Assembly (NCBI RefSeq): GCF_017052465.1
Contig: NZ_JAFHKT010000129.1
Span: forward strand, 1 to 61,939
Reading direction: 5' to 3'
Length of the DNA stretch: 61,939 nucleotides
Source: Arthrobacter pascens
GTDB taxonomy: Bacteria; Actinomycetota; Actinomycetes; Actinomycetales; Micrococcaceae
The position numbers and the translations under genes were made by a program. Positions within the stretch are counted from its first letter, which is position 1, and every line of letters begins with the position of its first letter. Below, one piece after another: positions 8,403-17,404 of this stretch. The notes beneath the pieces were generated by a model. It was not told where the DNA came from. It saw only the letters and a program-made list of their open reading frames with translations, and did not search any database.

Positions 8403-8777
8403 TTACGTGGCCTTCAGCCAGGCCAGGGCGTCGCGCTCCGAGGTGAAGAACTTCGTGGGGCACGGGACCTTGTTGATGCCGAGAAAAAAGTTGGCGAGCA
8501 CCCGGTCCACGGGCGACGAGCCGAGGAGTGCGATCCTCGATGCCTGGCAGGGGCGCCCGAACACGGACCGCGCTGCCCGGCTCACCTCGGCGGTCGTGGC
8601 CATATCCACAAGCATGGGATGGCGGCTTGCACCGCAGAGCCTATTCACCTCTCCCATGGCGGACTCCGCATCCTCTTCAGTGATGCTGGCACCACGAGCC
8701 CAGGTCAGCCGAAGGAGGCCTTCGGCCTCCAGGGTGAGATCAAACAATGTGTTCCGGCCGCTGACATTGGCATTCAT
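8403..8777 (-). CDS. STAS/SpoIIAA-like protein, paralogue of the protein at 12085
   Basis: A 124-residue protein of the STAS/SEC14-like kind. It has an N-terminal strand pair (TLEAEGLLRLTWARG), a helix with acidic residues (ITEEDAESAMGEVNRL), a central strand LVDMATTAEV, and a conserved C-terminus SSPVDRVLANFFLG then FTSERDALAWL. The same C-terminal pattern occurs in the protein at 12085-12510 (ESPVDRLLGHFLLG, FTSDREALNWL), so the two are paralogues about 3.5 kb apart. GGAGG lies upstream of the chosen ATG (8775-8777). The gene is divergent from the histidine kinase at 8915 and may act with it as a partner-switching or sensory accessory protein. Function inferred only. Confidence 0.75.
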   Translation of the reverse strand: MNANVSGRNTLFDLTLEAEGLLRLTWARGASITEEDAESAMGEVNRLCGASRHPMLVDMATTAEVSRAARSVFGRPCQASRIALLGSSPVDRVLANFFLGINKVPCPTKFFTSERDALAWLKAT

Positions 8778-8914
8778 TATCGAGACCTCCACGGTGTTGA
8801 CGACAGTTATCAAGCTACCGTCGCACGCGGCCGCGGCCAATGCGGTCCGAGGGCTGATAATGTGAGTCCAAAATCACGCGTAGCCGCACGGCGGCGCGCA
8901 ACACGGGGGGCATA

Positions 8915-10567
8915 GTGGTACAGGCACCGGCGGAGAGTGTTCCGGCACCGCGGGTAGCTGTGGTTGCAATTCCCGAAGCGGACCGCTTGGCCGCCACGGG
9001 AAGCGTTCTCACGGCTGCCGGCTTCACCGTGCATTCAGCGTCCGACGGCGGGACGCTCGCGGTCGAACTGGAACGGAACCATGCCGCCGTCGTACTTCTT
9101 GATCCGCGCATGATCGACGGAATCTTGTGGGAGGGCACGCCCGTGCTGCTCCTCGTGGACCTCACGGACGACATTGATCTGGCGCGGCTCGAGCCGCAGG
9201 GCGTCGCCGACTACGTCTCCCGTGACGCTTCCGCGCAGGAACTGGTCTACCGCGTGGAAACGCTGATTGCACGTGCCCGGGAGCGCCGCCGGCTCCGCGC
9301 CCACGCCGAATTCCTCCGCGAAAGCCTCCGAAACGTTTCCGCGGCCATCCGCGGCACCAACAGCCCCCAGCAGATGGCCGGGCACCTGGTCCGGGGCTTT
9401 GGAAAGTCACTCGGCGCGGATCATGTCTGGTTCACCACCTTCCAGGATTCACGCGTGCCGCGGATCACCGCCCAGTGGTGCAAGCCGGGACTTTCTGCGC
9501 TGCCGGACGGGCTCGGGTCCTATGAGGAAGCGGCCCGCGGACTGGCCACGTCCCTGTGGTCCGAGGCAGATGTCCTGGCGGTGGCCGACCACCAGGCCGA
9601 ACCCACCTCACCGCTCACCGAAGGGCTCCAGGGCTGGTCCGGACTCACTGACGCCCGCTCCTCCGTTGTGGTTCCCGTCGGCGATGGCGAGTCCGCGCTC
9701 GGGATCGTCTGGATCGCCCAGCTGGACACTCCCCACGAATGGACGCGGGCCGAGATCGCCCTCATCCAGCACGTCGCAGGAAATCTTGCCCACAGCCTCA
9801 TTCAGGGGCACCTCATCAGCGCACAGGTCCAGGTGCTGCAGCAGCTCCGGGAACTGGACAAGGCCAAAACGGACTTCCTGGCCACCGTGAACCACGAGCT
9901 CCGCACCCCGCTGACCTCCATCACCGCTTACCTGGACATGATCCGCGACGGCGCCGGCGGTCCGGTGCCGGCAGGCATCGAGTCCATGATGGAGGTCATC
10001 TCAAGGAACTCGGACCGTCTACGGCGGCTCATTGAGGACATGCTCACCGTGTCCCAGCAGGACGGCTCCGGAAACCTGCACCTCAAACAGGTGGAGCTGG
10101 GGCAGGTCCTGCGGATTGTGGTCGCCGCGCTGCGTCCGCTGGCTGAAGCGCGGAATGTGGTCATCTTGGGCGCCGATTCCCACGAGGACGTCAAGGTCCA
10201 GGCGGACGAGGCCCAGCTCGAACAGGTGTTCACCAACATCGTGGCCAATGCCATCAAATTCACCCCCGACGGCGGCCGGATCAGTATCAGTGTCATGCTC
10301 GACCCCGCCGGGGACGGCAGCCAGTCGGCCGTCGTTCGCGTCGCGGACACCGGCGTCGGAATTCCCGAGCAGGAAATTGCCCAGGTGTTTACCCGCTTCT
10401 ACCGGGCGTCCAACGCATCCTCGGCGGCGGTGCCCGGCAGCGGCCTTGGGTTGGCGATAGCCTACGACATTGTGCGGCGCCACAACGGCTCGCTGGAGAT
10501 GAAGTCATCACTCGGTGCGGGCACCACAGTGTCGGTTTATCTGCCGGTGGCCGGGCCGCAGGAGTAG
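8915..10567 (+). CDS. Hybrid sensor histidine kinase (degenerate receiver, GAF, HisKA, HATPase)
   Basis: A 550-residue soluble kinase with no membrane helices. Residues about 12-118 resemble a response-regulator receiver, but the acidic pair and the conserved Lys are not clear (the end reads YVSRDAS), so phosphotransfer there is doubtful. A GAF-like domain spans about 140-300. HisKA carries the phospho-acceptor His327 in TVNHELRTPLTS. The ATPase domain shows the N box NIVANAIKF, DTGVGIP and GSGLGLA. It probably senses a cytosolic or gaseous ligand through GAF. No response regulator gene is adjacent. The GTG start follows a run of G bases that could serve as ribosome site. A bidirectional terminator follows. 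Confidence 0.9.
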   Translation: MVQAPAESVPAPRVAVVAIPEADRLAATGSVLTAAGFTVHSASDGGTLAVELERNHAAVVLLDPRMIDGILWEGTPVLLLVDLTDDIDLARLEPQGVADYVSRDASAQELVYRVETLIARARERRRLRAHAEFLRESLRNVSAAIRGTNSPQQMAGHLVRGFGKSLGADHVWFTTFQDSRVPRITAQWCKPGLSALPDGLGSYEEAARGLATSLWSEADVLAVADHQAEPTSPLTEGLQGWSGLTDARSSVVVPVGDGESALGIVWIAQLDTPHEWTRAEIALIQHVAGNLAHSLIQGHLISAQVQVLQQLRELDKAKTDFLATVNHELRTPLTSITAYLDMIRDGAGGPVPAGIESMMEVISRNSDRLRRLIEDMLTVSQQDGSGNLHLKQVELGQVLRIVVAALRPLAEARNVVILGADSHEDVKVQADEAQLEQVFTNIVANAIKFTPDGGRISISVMLDPAGDGSQSAVVRVADTGVGIPEQEIAQVFTRFYRASNASSAAVPGSGLGLAIAYDIVRRHNGSLEMKSSLGAGTTVSVYLPVAGPQE

Positions 10568-10610
10568 CCCGGCGGGAATGGCGGACTCCAAACAGTCATG
10601 CTGGATGCAA

Positions 10611-10650
10611 ATAAAAACTGCCCCGGGACCATTTGGCCCGGGGCAGCTTT
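10611..10650. terminator. Bidirectional hairpin terminator
   Basis: A 10-bp perfect stem, CTGCCCCGGG (10618-10627) with CCCGGGGCAG (10637-10646), with a nine-base loop. On the minus strand the stem is followed by TTTTTAT, a strong intrinsic terminator for the small peptide gene; on the plus strand it is followed by CTTTAG after the kinase gene. Confidence 0.8.
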
Positions 10651-10672
10651 AGTTCGTTTACAGGCGCCAGGA

Positions 10673-10828
10673 TTAGTTGGGCCAGGAACCGATGTATGAG
10701 TAGTTGACCGTGGTCTCGGAGGAAGAGGACGTGGTGCCCTTGTCCTTAGGTGCGGCATTGGCAGGAGCAGCGAACCCTGCCACCGCCAGGATGCCGGTCA
10801 TGAGAAGTGTTGCGGCAAATTTTTTCAT
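10673..10828 (-). CDS. Short secreted peptide (51 residues)
   Basis: The start MKKFAATLLMTGILAVAGF followed by AAPANA is a textbook Sec signal peptide with an AxA cleavage site, leaving a mature peptide of about 26 residues (APKDKGTTSSSSE, then TTVNYSYIGSWPN at the end). AAAGGA lies eight bases before the ATG. The gene has its own AT-rich promoter region and a strong terminator, so it is probably a genuine single-gene unit. The mature part has no Cys and ends in an aromatic, amidation-free WPN. It could be a signalling peptide or a small surface peptide; I do not recognise a family. It lies between a histidine kinase and a TPR/STAS/GGDEF-EAL operon. Confidence 0.65.
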   Translation of the reverse strand: MKKFAATLLMTGILAVAGFAAPANAAPKDKGTTSSSSETTVNYSYIGSWPN

Positions 10829-10874
10829 CCGCTGATCCTTTCCTATAGTGCGGTGCATTACGGTTACGGGCCAT

Positions 10875-10880
10875 AGTATA
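10875..10880 (-). promoter_or_regulatory. Candidate -10 box for the secreted peptide gene
   Basis: TATACT on the minus strand about 47 bases before the start codon, in a conspicuously AT-rich 170-base spacer. TTGCAA lies 19 bases upstream as a possible but slightly distant -35 element. The rest of the 10859-11028 spacer shows nothing else recognisable. Confidence 0.4.
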
Positions 10881-11028
10881 CGGTTCTTTCCTCAAGTTTT
10901 TGCAAGGTTTTTATAAGGACTATTTGCTAGCGAAAATCCACGCACTTTAGTAATCAGAAAGTCCGTAATGGTGCATCGCAAAGGCCCGGCGCAATGACGC
11001 ATCGTCCAGTCCGTGGATAATTGTCATC

Positions 11029-12084
11029 ATGCCGATGTCTCAAGATTTGTCGCCCTTCGTGATTGCCGAGCTGGAGGCCCGTGAAAGCTGGAAACGGCGG
11101 GATTACAGCGCCGGTTACACGCAGGCAGGCCATGCCGCAGATCTCGCCATTGCAGCGGGCGACGAACACCGGTGGTGGAAGATGGTGTTGCTGCAGGCTG
11201 AATGCCTGCGGGACCAGGGCTCCTTCGAGGAATGCCAGCAGCTCGCAGCCACGCTGGCCGCTCATCCGGTTTCTGCCTCTGCCCCGGATCTTGGCGCACG
11301 CGCCCACATCCTGCATGCCCAGTCGCTGCAGGCCTTGGGCCGACTCCCGGAAGCTGTCGACTCGGCGTCGGCAGCTGCCGACCTGGTGGCCGGCGACTTC
11401 GAAAACGTATACCTTCACATCCAGGCCCAGCAGGCCCTCATTGCTGCCCTCGCCGAAAGCGGCCGGTTGCCCGCGGCCTGGCGGGAGTGCCTGGTACTGA
11501 AGTCCCTGCTCACCGACGTCATCGATGAGGACACGGCCGGCAAGGCCTACTGGGTGATCGGCAACGTCGCGTTCCTCACCCAGCGGGCTGCCGAAGGCAG
11601 CAAGTACCACGATCTGGCTGCAGAAAGGCTCTCCCCCTCCCGGGATGTGGACCTGTGGGCGCGCTTCAACCGCGGCTCGGCGGATATGCGGCTGCGGGCA
11701 CAGCTCAGCGACGGCGCCACGCTCCGCTGCATCGAACGCGCGGAACTGGCCACCGAGGTAGTGGGCGGCAGTGAGCGCGACCTCCTGGAGATGGCGCTGG
11801 TCCGGGGCCATTGGTATTACATCACCGGGGACCTGGACGCTGCGATAAAAATCCTCGCACCGGTCCGCAGCAAGTTCCACATCCTCGCCAGCCAGACCGC
11901 GGCAGAGGCCGCCTTCGTCCTGGGCAAGGCCATGATGGAGCAGGGAAACGACGCTGAATCACTGCAGATCCTTGAAGAGGCGGCTACGCTGTTCGATACG
12001 GCTGCCGCAACGGAGCGGAGCGCCACGGTGCGGGACTACCTCGTATCCGTCAAGCGTCAACAGCGGTTCCTTCAGGGGGGATAA
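11029..12084 (+). CDS. TPR-like helical repeat protein
   Basis: A 351-residue all-helical protein. The regular spacing of Ala/Leu/Tyr-rich helices (for example WKMVLLQAECLRDQGSFEEC, HILHAQSLQALGRLPEAVDS, FVLGKAMMEQGNDAESLQIL) is that of tetratricopeptide repeats, which bind protein partners. No enzyme motif, signal peptide or membrane helix is seen. GATAAT lies seven bases before the ATG, so the mRNA may be leaderless. It is followed with no gap by the STAS-like gene at 12085 and then the GGDEF-EAL gene, forming a three-gene operon. It probably serves as a scaffold or sensor for the downstream proteins; this is inference from context. Confidence 0.7.
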   Translation: MPMSQDLSPFVIAELEARESWKRRDYSAGYTQAGHAADLAIAAGDEHRWWKMVLLQAECLRDQGSFEECQQLAATLAAHPVSASAPDLGARAHILHAQSLQALGRLPEAVDSASAAADLVAGDFENVYLHIQAQQALIAALAESGRLPAAWRECLVLKSLLTDVIDEDTAGKAYWVIGNVAFLTQRAAEGSKYHDLAAERLSPSRDVDLWARFNRGSADMRLRAQLSDGATLRCIERAELATEVVGGSERDLLEMALVRGHWYYITGDLDAAIKILAPVRSKFHILASQTAAEAAFVLGKAMMEQGNDAESLQILEEAATLFDTAAATERSATVRDYLVSVKRQQRFLQGG

Positions 12085-12510
12085 GTGTCAGAAGCAACGA
12101 CGGTTCCCGTCGCCCGTTCGAGAACGCCGGACACATCCAATCATCCGACGGCTGCCGGCGTTGCCTGCACAGTGCTGCCGAATCTGGCCGTGTGGGCCGT
12201 GCTGCCCCCTGGCGCCGATCTCAATGCGGCCACCATCGCCCGGTTGCGCCAGCAGATCGGTGAACGGGTAGGCGACCGGAGGGCCGCCGTCGTGCTGCAT
12301 CTCAATGGAATAGCGTCGGTCAGCCGCACGGCTCGGGCCGCCTTTGCGGCCATTGACACCGTGTCCTCCTGGGCGCTGGTCGGCGAAAGCCCTGTGGACC
12401 GGCTACTGGGGCATTTTCTCCTCGGCGCAGAATTCCACTCAGCCCGGGCAGAGTATTTCACTTCGGACCGTGAAGCCCTGAACTGGTTGGCCGGTCCGGA
12501 CGCGGCGTAG
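12085..12510 (+). CDS. STAS/SpoIIAA-like protein, paralogue of the protein at 8403
   Basis: A 141-residue protein whose GTG start directly follows the TAA of the TPR gene, with GGGGG as ribosome site. A charged N-terminal extension of about 25 residues precedes the core, which contains VVLHLNGIASVSRTARAAF and the C-terminal signature ALVGESPVDRLLGHFLLG and FTSDREALNWL. The same signature is found in the protein at 8403-8777. It lacks an obvious phosphorylatable Ser at the STAS turn. Its stop overlaps the GTG of the GGDEF-EAL gene by one base, so the two are translationally coupled. A regulatory partner for the cyclic-di-GMP enzyme is a reasonable guess. Confidence 0.7.
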   Translation: MSEATTVPVARSRTPDTSNHPTAAGVACTVLPNLAVWAVLPPGADLNAATIARLRQQIGERVGDRRAAVVLHLNGIASVSRTARAAFAAIDTVSSWALVGESPVDRLLGHFLLGAEFHSARAEYFTSDREALNWLAGPDAA

Positions 12511-14054
12511 TGACGAAGATGTTTGATGACCGCGATCCCCGGCTCGGGCAGCTCCTCGACGGCATTGTCCGGCTCGCAGCGGGTGAGCTGCATTCCCGCA
12601 TTGCAATCTCGGAAGCGAGGGACGAGCTCGATGCCGTGATCATGGGCACCAACCTGCTCGCCGAGGACCTCCAGATGATCTACCAGGAGCTGGAGCAGCG
12701 CGTGGAATCGCGGACCGAAATGCTCGAGGCGGCCCACCGGGAGCTGCAGCGGATGGCCCTCACCGATTCTCTGACCGGCCTCTACAACCGCTCCGCGCTG
12801 GTCAGCGCGGTCAACGAGGCCCAAGCCCAGGCGGACAATGGCGGGATGCCGCCGGCGCTGCTGCTGCTGGACCTGGACGACTTCAAGAGCATCAATGATT
12901 CCCTGGGCCACTCGATCGGTGACCATGTATTAATCGAAGTGGGGAAGCGGATCCGTGCCTGCGTTCGCGAGGAGGACATGGTGGCCCGGCTGGGCGGGGA
13001 CGAATTTGCCGTGCTGCTGCCCGCAAGCACGCCCGCCCAGGCCACGGTGGTGGGAACCCGGATCCTTGACGCCCTCCGCGGAACCATCGAGGTAGACGGC
13101 AAGACCATCCGGTGCGGGGCCAGCCTGGGCCTTCGCATAGCTGACCGAGGTGAGACGTCCGAGGCCCTGCTCATGGAAGCCGACATCGCGATGTACGCGT
13201 CGAAGGCGGACGGCCGCAGCAAACTGCGCGTATTCGAACCGGCCATGCTCCATGCCCGGCAACTCCGGAACCAGCTGGTGGGGGAACTGCGCCAGGCCAT
13301 CGCCGGGTCGCAGCTGGTGCTGTTCTACCAGCCGGTCATTGAACTGGCCACCGGCAGAATCGAAGGCGTGGAGGCGCTGGTCCGCTGGCAGCATCCCACC
13401 CGGGGCCTCATCATGCCGGACGAGTTCATCCCCGTCGCCGAGGAAACAGGCCTCATCTCCGCGCTGGGCAACTGGGTCCTCAACGCCGCCGTGGAGCAGC
13501 TGCGGCGCTGGCGGACAGCCCCCGAAACCAGCCGGCACGACTTCTCCATGCGGATCAACATCTCGGCGGCCGATCTTCAGCGCCTTGAGTTCATCGAGGA
13601 TGTCCGCGATGCCCTGACCGCCAGCGAACTGGACCCCGCGCTGCTGGTCCTGGAGCTGACCGAGGGTGCCATCATCCAAGGCAATGAACTCGACCGCTAC
13701 ACGCTGGCCAGCCTGCGGAAACTCGGCGTGGGCCTGGAGATCGACGACTTCGGCACCGGATATTCCTCGATCAGCTACCTGCGGCGCCTGCCGGTGGACC
13801 GGGTCAAGGTGGACCGCACACTCCTCTCCGCCCTGGGCAGCGACCCGGCCCAGCCCGCCCTGATTGCGGCCATCCTGCAGCTCATCCGGGCGTGCGGACT
13901 CGAGGCCGTCTGGGAGGGCGTGGAAAACGCGGAACAGGCCGAGCACCTGCGGAGCACCGGGTGCATCAGCGGGCAGGGCTACTACTTCAGCCGTCCCCTG
14001 CCCGAGGCCGAATTCACGAAGCGCCTGGCGCAGCACGACGTCTGGCCCGCCTGA
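12510..14054 (+). CDS. Cytosolic GGDEF-EAL cyclic-di-GMP enzyme
   Basis: A 514-residue bifunctional-type protein. Residues 1-75 are a HAMP-like/coiled-coil segment without membrane helices. The diguanylate cyclase domain has an intact GGDEF at 162-166 and an inhibitory RxxD site (REED) five residues before it. The phosphodiesterase domain has EAL at 288-290 in EGVEALVRWQHP, plus NISAADL, LELTEG, IDDFGTGYSS and EGVENAE, so the catalytic metal and glutamate ligands are present. Both activities could therefore be real. It is coupled to the STAS-like gene upstream, which suggests that protein-protein contacts set the balance between synthesis and breakdown of the messenger. Confidence 0.93.
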   Translation: MTKMFDDRDPRLGQLLDGIVRLAAGELHSRIAISEARDELDAVIMGTNLLAEDLQMIYQELEQRVESRTEMLEAAHRELQRMALTDSLTGLYNRSALVSAVNEAQAQADNGGMPPALLLLDLDDFKSINDSLGHSIGDHVLIEVGKRIRACVREEDMVARLGGDEFAVLLPASTPAQATVVGTRILDALRGTIEVDGKTIRCGASLGLRIADRGETSEALLMEADIAMYASKADGRSKLRVFEPAMLHARQLRNQLVGELRQAIAGSQLVLFYQPVIELATGRIEGVEALVRWQHPTRGLIMPDEFIPVAEETGLISALGNWVLNAAVEQLRRWRTAPETSRHDFSMRINISAADLQRLEFIEDVRDALTASELDPALLVLELTEGAIIQGNELDRYTLASLRKLGVGLEIDDFGTGYSSISYLRRLPVDRVKVDRTLLSALGSDPAQPALIAAILQLIRACGLEAVWEGVENAEQAEHLRSTGCISGQGYYFSRPLPEAEFTKRLAQHDVWPA

Positions 14055-14066
14055 TTCCCATCTGTT

Positions 14067-14112
14067 GCTCCGTAGATGCCGTTATCAGGGCTGATAAGGG
14101 CACCTACGGAGC
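14067..14112. terminator. Long hairpin between convergent genes
   Basis: GCTCCGTAG at 14067 pairs with CTACGGAGC ending at 14112; inner TGCC/GGCA and TTATCA/TGATAA arms extend the stem around a GGGC loop. There is no clear T-run, so it may act as a processing or factor-assisted terminator for both the GGDEF-EAL gene and ackA. Confidence 0.6.
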
Positions 14113-14123
14113 ACTCGACGAGA

Positions 14124-15278
14124 TCAACCCCCGACGACGGCGGCTGTTGCCTCGGCGATCGCCCGTTCCTCGTCCGTGGGCACCACCAGCACCGGGATGA
14201 GTGAGGCAGCGGTGGAAATCACCCGGGGTTCCTTTGACCGCTCACGGTTCAGGCCGGCGTCGAGCTCAATGCCCAGGGCGCCGAGCCGCTCCCCCACCAG
14301 CGCACGGAACTGATGCGAGTTCTCGCCGATCCCGGCGGTGAACACCAGCGCCTTCGCGCCGCCCACGGCCACATGGTAGCCGCCGATGTACTTGGCCAGC
14401 CGGTAGGAGGTCACGGCGAGCGCCGTCGCCGCGCGGGCGTCGCCTGCCTCAGACGCCTCCACCACGGAGCGCATGTCGTTGTTGCCGGCCAAGCCCTTCA
14501 GCCCGGATTCGCGGTTCAGCATGGAGTCGAGATCCTCGGCGTTCCAGCCGGTGCGGGCCAGGAACACGAGGATCGACGGGTCGAGGTCGCCGGAGCGGGT
14601 GCCCATCACCAGACCTTCCAGGGGCGTAAAGCCCATCGACGTGTCCACGGACTTGCCGCCCCGGATCGCCGTGACTGAGGCGCCGTTCCCCAGGTGGGCG
14701 ATCACGCCGTCGAACTCTTCAACCGGAATGTCCAGCAGCCCGGCCGCCTGGTGGGTGACATATTCGTGCGAGGTGCCGTGGAAGCCGTAGCGGCGGATGC
14801 CGTGGTTTGTGTAGAGCTCGTCCGGGACGGCGTAGCGCCAGGCGTGCTCGGGCAGGCTGCGGTGGAAGGCGGTATCGAACACCGCCACCTGGGGCATGTC
14901 CGGCCACTTCTTCGAAATCGCGCGGATGCCCAGCACGTTCGCGGGGTTGTGCAGCGGCGCCAGCGGGTTGAGCCGTTCGATGGCGCGGGTGATCTCGTTG
15001 TCGATCAGCACGGGCTCGCCGAACCGTTCGCCGCCGTGCACCACGCGGTGCCCCACGGCATCCAGCTCCCGGCCGCCCAGCACCTCGTGGATGGCCGCGT
15101 CCACCAGCTCGAGCGCCTCCGCATGGTCGGCGGGACCGACCACTTCCCCGTCGCCCTGGCCGCCGGTGGACATGCCGATCCTCTCGATCAGCCCTTCGGT
15201 GAGGATGCTGTGGGACGCCACATCGCGCACCTGGTACTTGAGTGAGGACGAGCCGGAGTTGATGACGAGCACGAGCAT
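14124..15278 (-). CDS. ackA: Acetate kinase
   Basis: A 384-residue ASKHA-fold kinase converting acetyl phosphate and ADP to acetate and ATP. The N-terminal motif LVINSGSSSLKYQ binds phosphate; AVFDTAFHRSLPEHAWRYAVP, YGFHGTSHEYV (catalytic His) and HLGNGASVTAI are family signatures, and the usual C-terminal GIGENS motif is present. The length is slightly below the usual 395-400. It follows pta by eight bases and its AGGAGG ribosome site overlaps the pta stop region, so the two form the acetate overflow operon in the order pta-ackA. Confidence 0.97.
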   Translation of the reverse strand: MLVLVINSGSSSLKYQVRDVASHSILTEGLIERIGMSTGGQGDGEVVGPADHAEALELVDAAIHEVLGGRELDAVGHRVVHGGERFGEPVLIDNEITRAIERLNPLAPLHNPANVLGIRAISKKWPDMPQVAVFDTAFHRSLPEHAWRYAVPDELYTNHGIRRYGFHGTSHEYVTHQAAGLLDIPVEEFDGVIAHLGNGASVTAIRGGKSVDTSMGFTPLEGLVMGTRSGDLDPSILVFLARTGWNAEDLDSMLNRESGLKGLAGNNDMRSVVEASEAGDARAATALAVTSYRLAKYIGGYHVAVGGAKALVFTAGIGENSHQFRALVGERLGALGIELDAGLNRERSKEPRVISTAASLIPVLVVPTDEERAIAEATAAVVGG

Positions 15279-15286
15279 GGGGCCTC

Positions 15287-17404
15287 CTAGGCTGTGGCTT
15301 CTGCGGACGGGACGGGTGCTGCTGGCTTGCTTTCGGTGGTCTGGGCCTGGATCGCGGTGATGGCCACGGTGTTGACGATGTCCTCCACGGTGCAGCCGCG
15401 GGAGAGGTCATTGACCGGCTTGCGGAGCCCCTGCAGGACGGGCCCGACGGCGACGGCACCTGAGCTCTGCTGCACCGCCTTGTACGTGTTGTTGCCGGTG
15501 TTCAGGTCCGGGAAGATGAACACGGTGGCCTGCCCGGCGACGGAAGAGCCCGGCATCTTGGACTCGGCGATCGACGCATCCACCGCAGCGTCGTACTGGA
15601 TGGGACCTTCGACGGCGAGATCAGGGCGGCGGCTCCGGACCAGGTCGGTGGCCTCCCGGACTTCCTCGACGGCCTCACCCGAGCCGGAGCCTCCGGTGGA
15701 GTAGGACAGCATGGCAACCCGCGGCTCAACGCCGAACTGGGCCGCCGTCTCCGCCGAGGCAAGGGCGATGTCGGCGAGCTGTTCCACATTGGGGTCCGGG
15801 TTCACGGCGCAGTCGCCGTACACCAGCACACGGTCCGGCATGAGCATGAGGAAAACCGAGGACACGATCTTCACGCCGTCCCGGGTCTTCACGAATTCCA
15901 GCGCCGGGCGGATGGTGTGGGCTGTGGTGTGAGCTGCACCGGAAACCATGCCGTCCACGACGCCCAGCTGGACCATCATGGTGCCGAAGTAGCTTTCGTC
16001 CTGCATGACCTCCAGCGCGCGCGCCAGGTCCACGCCCTTGTGCGCCCGCAGCTCCGCGTACCTGGCGGCAAACTCCTGGCGCAGTTCCGAACTGGCTGGG
16101 TCCACGATGTTGATGCCGGCGAGGTCGATGCCCCGGCCTGCCGCAAGCTCCCTGATGTCCGCCTCGCGGCCCAGCAGGGTGAGGTCGCAGACGTCACGGC
16201 GGTGCAGGATCTCCGCGGCCCGCAGGATGCGCGGGTCCGTGCCCTCCGGAAGGACGATGTGGCGGCGCTGGGACCTGGCCCGTTCAATGAGGTCGTGCAG
16301 GAACCGCAGCGGGGTCATGCGTTCCGGCCGGGGCAGGTGCAGGCGCTCCAGGATCTCGGCCTCGTCCACCTGCCGGGACCACAGGCCCAGGGCCGATGCC
16401 ACCTTCCGGCGGTGCCCGCTCCAGATTTCGCTCCGCACCTCTGAGACCCGGCGTGCGGTGGTGTAGGTGTCGTCCGTGGTGGCGAACACCGGGAACGGGG
16501 CCGAGGCCAGCAGGGGGTAGATGTTGGCGTCCGGGGCCAGCCCGCCGGTGAGGATGAGCCCCGACGGCACCGGGAATTCCGGCGAGAACGACGACGCCAG
16601 GCAGGCCACCATCACATCCGCCCGGTCACCCGGCACGATCACCAGGGCGCCGTCGTCGAGCACGTTCAAAAAGTTGCCCACGCTCATGGCCGCGACTTTG
16701 ACGTCCCTGACATCGCGCTCCATGTCGGCACGCCCGGCGATCTGCCCGATCCCCAGCGCCGTAGCCACCTCACCGGTGGTGGGCCGCGCGATCTCCTCCA
16801 GCTCGGGGAAAACGTACACCGGGCGGCCGGACGCGCCGGGCTTCACGGCGGCGGCAATCGCGTCCACGTCCGCGGGATCGGCGCGGTTCACCATGATGGC
16901 CAGCAGCGAGCACTTCTCCGCGCTCAGCTCCTTGCGGGCGACGTCGACGGCGGCGGCGGCCTCGGCGACGCTGCGCCCCTTGGCGCCCACCACAGCCACC
17001 ACGGGGGCAGCCAGGTTGTTGGCAAGGCGGGCGTTGAGGTCGAACTCGACGGCGGCGTCGTGGCCGGTCAGGTCCGTCCCCTCCACGATGATCACATCGC
17101 AGTGCCGGCCCATCTCGGCGAAGATCTCCACGCAGCGGGCGTCGATCTCCTCGCGCCTGCCCTCGGCCAGCAGGCCGCGCACCTCGGTGAACGTCAGGCC
17201 TCCGCGGCAGCGCCGGTCATCCAGGTCGAAGCGGGATCTCATCAACGCCACCATGGGATCCGCGCCCGCATCGTTGCCGTGGACCACCGGCTTGAAGAAT
17301 CCGATCCGGTCCGCGTGCCGGTGCAGCGTGTCCGCCAAACCCAGCGCTACGAGCGATTTCCCCGAGCCCGGGGTGGTCGCACTGACATAAATCCCTTTGG
17401 CCAT
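15287..17404 (-). CDS. pta: Phosphate acetyltransferase, long three-domain form
   Basis: A 705-residue enzyme exchanging acetyl-CoA and phosphate for acetyl phosphate and CoA. The N-terminal P-loop domain begins GIYVSATTPGSGKSLVALGL, the middle DRTGG-type domain follows (about residues 215-350), and the C-terminal catalytic domain holds YGDCAVNPDPN, MLSYSTGGSG and FPDLNTGNNTYKAV. This is the same architecture as the E. coli enzyme of about 714 residues. I use the ATG at 17402-17404, preceded by AGAGGA; the open frame runs much further upstream but without conserved sequence. Likely functions in both acetate production and uptake together with AckA. Confidence 0.96.
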   Translation of the reverse strand: MAKGIYVSATTPGSGKSLVALGLADTLHRHADRIGFFKPVVHGNDAGADPMVALMRSRFDLDDRRCRGGLTFTEVRGLLAEGRREEIDARCVEIFAEMGRHCDVIIVEGTDLTGHDAAVEFDLNARLANNLAAPVVAVVGAKGRSVAEAAAAVDVARKELSAEKCSLLAIMVNRADPADVDAIAAAVKPGASGRPVYVFPELEEIARPTTGEVATALGIGQIAGRADMERDVRDVKVAAMSVGNFLNVLDDGALVIVPGDRADVMVACLASSFSPEFPVPSGLILTGGLAPDANIYPLLASAPFPVFATTDDTYTTARRVSEVRSEIWSGHRRKVASALGLWSRQVDEAEILERLHLPRPERMTPLRFLHDLIERARSQRRHIVLPEGTDPRILRAAEILHRRDVCDLTLLGREADIRELAAGRGIDLAGINIVDPASSELRQEFAARYAELRAHKGVDLARALEVMQDESYFGTMMVQLGVVDGMVSGAAHTTAHTIRPALEFVKTRDGVKIVSSVFLMLMPDRVLVYGDCAVNPDPNVEQLADIALASAETAAQFGVEPRVAMLSYSTGGSGSGEAVEEVREATDLVRSRRPDLAVEGPIQYDAAVDASIAESKMPGSSVAGQATVFIFPDLNTGNNTYKAVQQSSGAVAVGPVLQGLRKPVNDLSRGCTVEDIVNTVAITAIQAQTTESKPAAPVPSAEATA

